A stretch of 48,701 nt of DNA from Bacteroidia bacterium (GTDB lineage Bacteria > Bacteroidota > Bacteroidia > DATLTG01): contig JBDTAC010000062.1 in NCBI GenBank assembly GCA_039924845.1, forward strand, positions 1-48,701. The letters run 5' to 3'. Below, one piece after another: positions 47,076 through 48,701 of the stretch. A program made the position numbers and the translations under genes. Positions within the stretch are counted from its first letter, which is position 1. The number at the start of each line of letters is the position of its first letter. Under the pieces are notes generated by a model. That model made no database searches and had not been told where the DNA came from. It worked only from the letters and a program-made list of their open reading frames with translations.

Positions 47076-47582
47076 TTAATCTTGTAAATGAAACGCGTTA
47101 CGCACGGCATTGTAATCTTTAAAATTTAAGTTTGGATGTTGTTTCATCATTGCAGGAGGAATAACTACCACTTTAAAAAGAAGGGTAACCGATGGAGCAG
47201 ACGAGAATTCGTACGCTAACCTTATAGTACCATTTTGGAAAACAGGTACCATATTATCTCCATTATTTAATACATGTGTACATGGTAACCCTAACCATTG
47301 TCCAGAATTTGAGCTAATATACGCGAGAACTCCGTCAGTATTTACATTTGTGAGAGCCGGCTCAGAAATATTAACAATATAATAAGTAGCAAACGAAGTC
47401 CATGAGCTGGTATTTATTGTGTCTATTTTAGTTGAAATGTTTGTACCATTTGTTCCGTTTGTACCATTTGTTCCCGCTGCTCCTGAAGGACCCGTTACTC
47501 CCGGTGCGCCATCTTTACCCGAGCAAGAAGCTAAAAATAAAGTTACAGAAGCTGCATAAAATAATAGTTTAAATTTTTTCAT
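47076..47582 (-). CDS. Lipoprotein with short collagen-like repeat
   Basis: The protein (168 aa) has a lipoprotein signal peptide with lipobox LASC (lipid Cys20). Nine Gly-x-y triplets follow (residues 22-48), ending in four GTN units. The rest is a beta-rich domain I do not recognise. It is probably surface-anchored. TACTTTTG on the minus strand (47636-47643) is a likely -7 box. The repeat DNA invites length variation. Confidence 0.85.
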   Translation of the reverse strand: MKKFKLLFYAASVTLFLASCSGKDGAPGVTGPSGAAGTNGTNGTNGTNISTKIDTINTSSWTSFATYYIVNISEPALTNVNTDGVLAYISSNSGQWLGLPCTHVLNNGDNMVPVFQNGTIRLAYEFSSAPSVTLLFKVVVIPPAMMKQHPNLNFKDYNAVRNAFHLQD

Positions 47583-47635
47583 AATTTTTTATTTTTAATT
47601 GCGCCTACTCGTAATCTTTTCGGCATCCGCTTTGG

Positions 47636-47643
47636 CAAAAGTA
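47636..47643 (-). promoter_or_regulatory. TAnnTTTG -7 box
   Basis: Reads TACTTTTG on the minus strand, 53 nt upstream of the collagen-like lipoprotein. Confidence 0.4.
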
Positions 47644-47726
47644 TGTATTATTTTAAGAGATGTCAAATATGATACCTTTTTTAAACTAAAAATCCTGTTT
47701 CATTGTATCGAGATTTCGCTACAATA

Positions 47727-47962
47727 ATGACTGCCGCAGAAAAAGAAAAAATAAAATTTTTACTGAAATTCGGAGAACATCTGCGCAAAGCGAGATTGAA
47801 AAAAAATATTTCGCAGGCGAATTGGCGCGAAGATGTTATATGGACAAACCCAATTTATTCCGAATAGAAAAAGGCAGAGTAAATACGTCTATCTTTATTA
47901 TCAACAGATTGTTGGAAGCACTAGAAATAAGTTTCGAAGATTTTTTTCGCGATTTTAATTGA
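47727..47962 (+). pseudogene. XRE-type HTH regulator, frameshifted
   Basis: Frame 1 gives MTAAEKEKIKFLLKFGEHLR, continues KARLKKNISQAN, and then hits a stop. After about 47823 a second frame reads LARRCYMDKPNLFRIEKGR and continues to SFEDFFRDFN and a stop at 47962. Joined, they form a complete small HTH_XRE domain of about 78 residues. The length (236 bp) is one base short of whole codons, so a single-base deletion near 47820-47823 explains it. It is either a pseudogene or a sequence error. Confidence 0.8.
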
Positions 47963-47974
47963 TCATTTTCGTAT

Positions 47975-47993
47975 TCGAAAAATTATTTTTTAA
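47975..47993. repeat. AT-palindrome copy
   Basis: ATTCGAAAAATTATTTTTTA, 13 bp after the broken XRE gene. Confidence 0.7.
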
Positions 47994-48010
47994 AGCTATT
48001 TTTATGTTTT

Positions 48011-48111
48011 TCTATTGTCTTGAAACAAATGAAAGTAACAAAGAAAAATTCAATGTTTGGATTCCTCATTTCATTTTAGCTTTCAGGAAGCAAAAAATTT
48101 ATTTGAAATCC
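48011..48111. repeat. Dispersed intergenic repeat, deleted copy
   Basis: It shares CTCATTTCATTTTAGCTT (48065-48082) and TTTATTTGAAATCC (48098-48111) with the copy at 46765-46927 but lacks about 65 bp between them. A degraded version of the leading hairpin is also visible. Confidence 0.6.
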
Positions 48112-48123
48112 GATGTCGAAAAA

Positions 48124-48155
48124 AAGGCTTCAAAAAATTAATTTTTTGAAGCCTT
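48124..48155. repeat. Perfect 32-bp AT palindrome
   Basis: AAGGCTTC/GAAGCCTT arms around AAAAAATTAATTTTTT, centred at 48139.5. Confidence 0.8.
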
Positions 48156-48178
48156 AAAAATGAGCTTAAATAAAAGTG

Positions 48179-48200
48179 CTTGAAAAATTATTTTTTCAAC
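48179..48200. repeat. AT-palindrome copy
   Basis: CTTGAAAAATTATTTTTTCA plus AC, 6 bp after the lpd stop. Confidence 0.75.
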
Positions 48201-48206
48201 ACTATC

Positions 48207-48701
48207 TTACAGATGAATCACTTCTCCGTAAGCCGCTGCTGCTGCTTCCATAATAGCTTCGCTCATTGTTGGATGCGGATGAATGGTTGTCAATAATTCG
48301 TGTCCTGTTGCTTCCAATTCTCGCGCCATTACAATTTCTTCAATCATTTCAGTTACGTTAGCTCCTATTAAATGTGCTCCTAAAATTTCACCATATTTCG
48401 CATCGAAAATTAATTTTACGAAACCATCTTTCGCACCTGCTGCACTTGCTTTTCCAGAAGCCGAAAAAGGAAATTTACCTACTTTAATTTCATAACCTGC
48501 TTGTTTGGCTTTTGCTTCTGTAAAACCTACGGAAGCAATTTCTGGCTGACAATACGTACATCCCGGAATGTTATTATAATCCAACGGTTTTGGATGATGT
48601 CCTGCAATTTTTTCCACACAAATAATTCCTTCTTTACTTGCTACGTGCGCCAATGCTTGTCCGCCAACACAATCGCCAATGGCATAAATACTCGGAATAT
48701 T
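48207..48701 (-). CDS. lpd: Dihydrolipoyl dehydrogenase, C-terminal part
   Basis: The frame runs off the right edge; 165 residues are visible. It begins within NIPSIYAIGDCVGGQALAHV, the second FAD/NAD segment, and continues into the dimerisation domain with GFTEAKAKQAG. The catalytic His-Glu pair is in HPHPTMSEAI. It is the E3 subunit of the pyruvate or 2-oxoglutarate dehydrogenase complexes. The N-terminus with the redox cysteines lies outside the window. Confidence 0.95.
   Translation of the reverse strand, partial: NIPSIYAIGDCVGGQALAHVASKEGIICVEKIAGHHPKPLDYNNIPGCTYCQPEIASVGFTEAKAKQAGYEIKVGKFPFSASGKASAAGAKDGFVKLIFDAKYGEILGAHLIGANVTEMIEEIVMARELEATGHELLTTIHPHPTMSEAIMEAAAAAYGEVIHL

Noticed and set aside
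47076-47582. Phage tail-fibre-like protein because of GTN repeats
   Set aside because: A clear lipobox and the absence of phage neighbours favour a host surface lipoprotein.
47959-48141. 60-codon plus-strand open frame
   Set aside because: It lies within an AT palindrome and the dispersed repeat copy, with no protein-like features.

Overview
The window is AT-rich chromosomal DNA from a member of the Bacteroidota. The evidence is the gene order rpsU–Xer recombinase–HPF–tRNAs–tuf–tRNA-Trp–secE–nusG–rplKAJL–rpoBC–DUF3467, the paired DUF1501/DUF1800 genes, tandem DUF1573 secreted proteins, signal peptides ending in Ala-Gln, and several TAnnTTTG boxes (the Bacteroidota -7 promoter element) ahead of genes. 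I cannot name a genus. No complete insertion sequence, prophage or CRISPR array is visible.

Layout. 1-1.7 kb is accessory-looking: a PAS histidine kinase, a folded attC-like inverted repeat and a small DUF5652-type membrane protein. 1.8-6.9 kb holds an SGNH hydrolase, mutY, an outer-membrane protein, a short-chain dehydrogenase and a D-2-hydroxyacid dehydrogenase. 6.9-7.7 kb is a small island with a GIY-YIG-like gene between two copies of a dispersed repeat. 7.7-10.9 kb carries hemE, a UMF1 transporter and a LutA-like iron-sulfur protein. 11-17 kb carries a membrane protein, a rhomboid protease, a TerB-DnaJ protein, a LemA/TPM/TPM operon and htpG. 17.3-21.3 kb is metH behind a complete SAM-I riboswitch with a readable terminator/antiterminator. 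21.3-30.3 kb has DUF1501/DUF1800, a PAS-SpoIIE phosphatase with a long structured leader, an aminotransferase, two DUF1573 proteins, an envelope protein with MORN-like motifs, DUF3108 and DUF3467. 30.4-45.4 kb is the transcription/translation block (rpoC to rpsU, five tRNAs), all on the minus strand. The right end has an acyl-CoA dehydrogenase, a collagen-like lipoprotein, a frameshifted XRE regulator and the C-terminal part of lpd.

The strongest unexplained signal is a short near-palindrome, GAAAAATTATTTTTTC or its complement GAAAAAATAATTTTTC. By eye it occurs about 45 times, roughly once per kb. Its flanking bases differ between copies but usually still pair with each other (for example GATGTTTG...CAAACATC, GACTTC...GAAGTC, GTTC...GAAC). 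Most copies lie within about 25 bp after a stop codon, on either strand. Others lie inside reading frames, where they encode EKIIF, KNYF or KNNF in unrelated proteins. One copy sits between rpoB and rpoC, and some sit beside ordinary GC-rich terminators, so it is not simply a strong terminator. It is almost absent from the 13-kb rpoC-tuf block.

Other points worth a look are the possible switching leader at 24091-24322, a 16-bp stem directly before the Xer start codon, a 58-bp palindrome between tuf and tRNA-Trp, and the single-base frameshift in the XRE gene.
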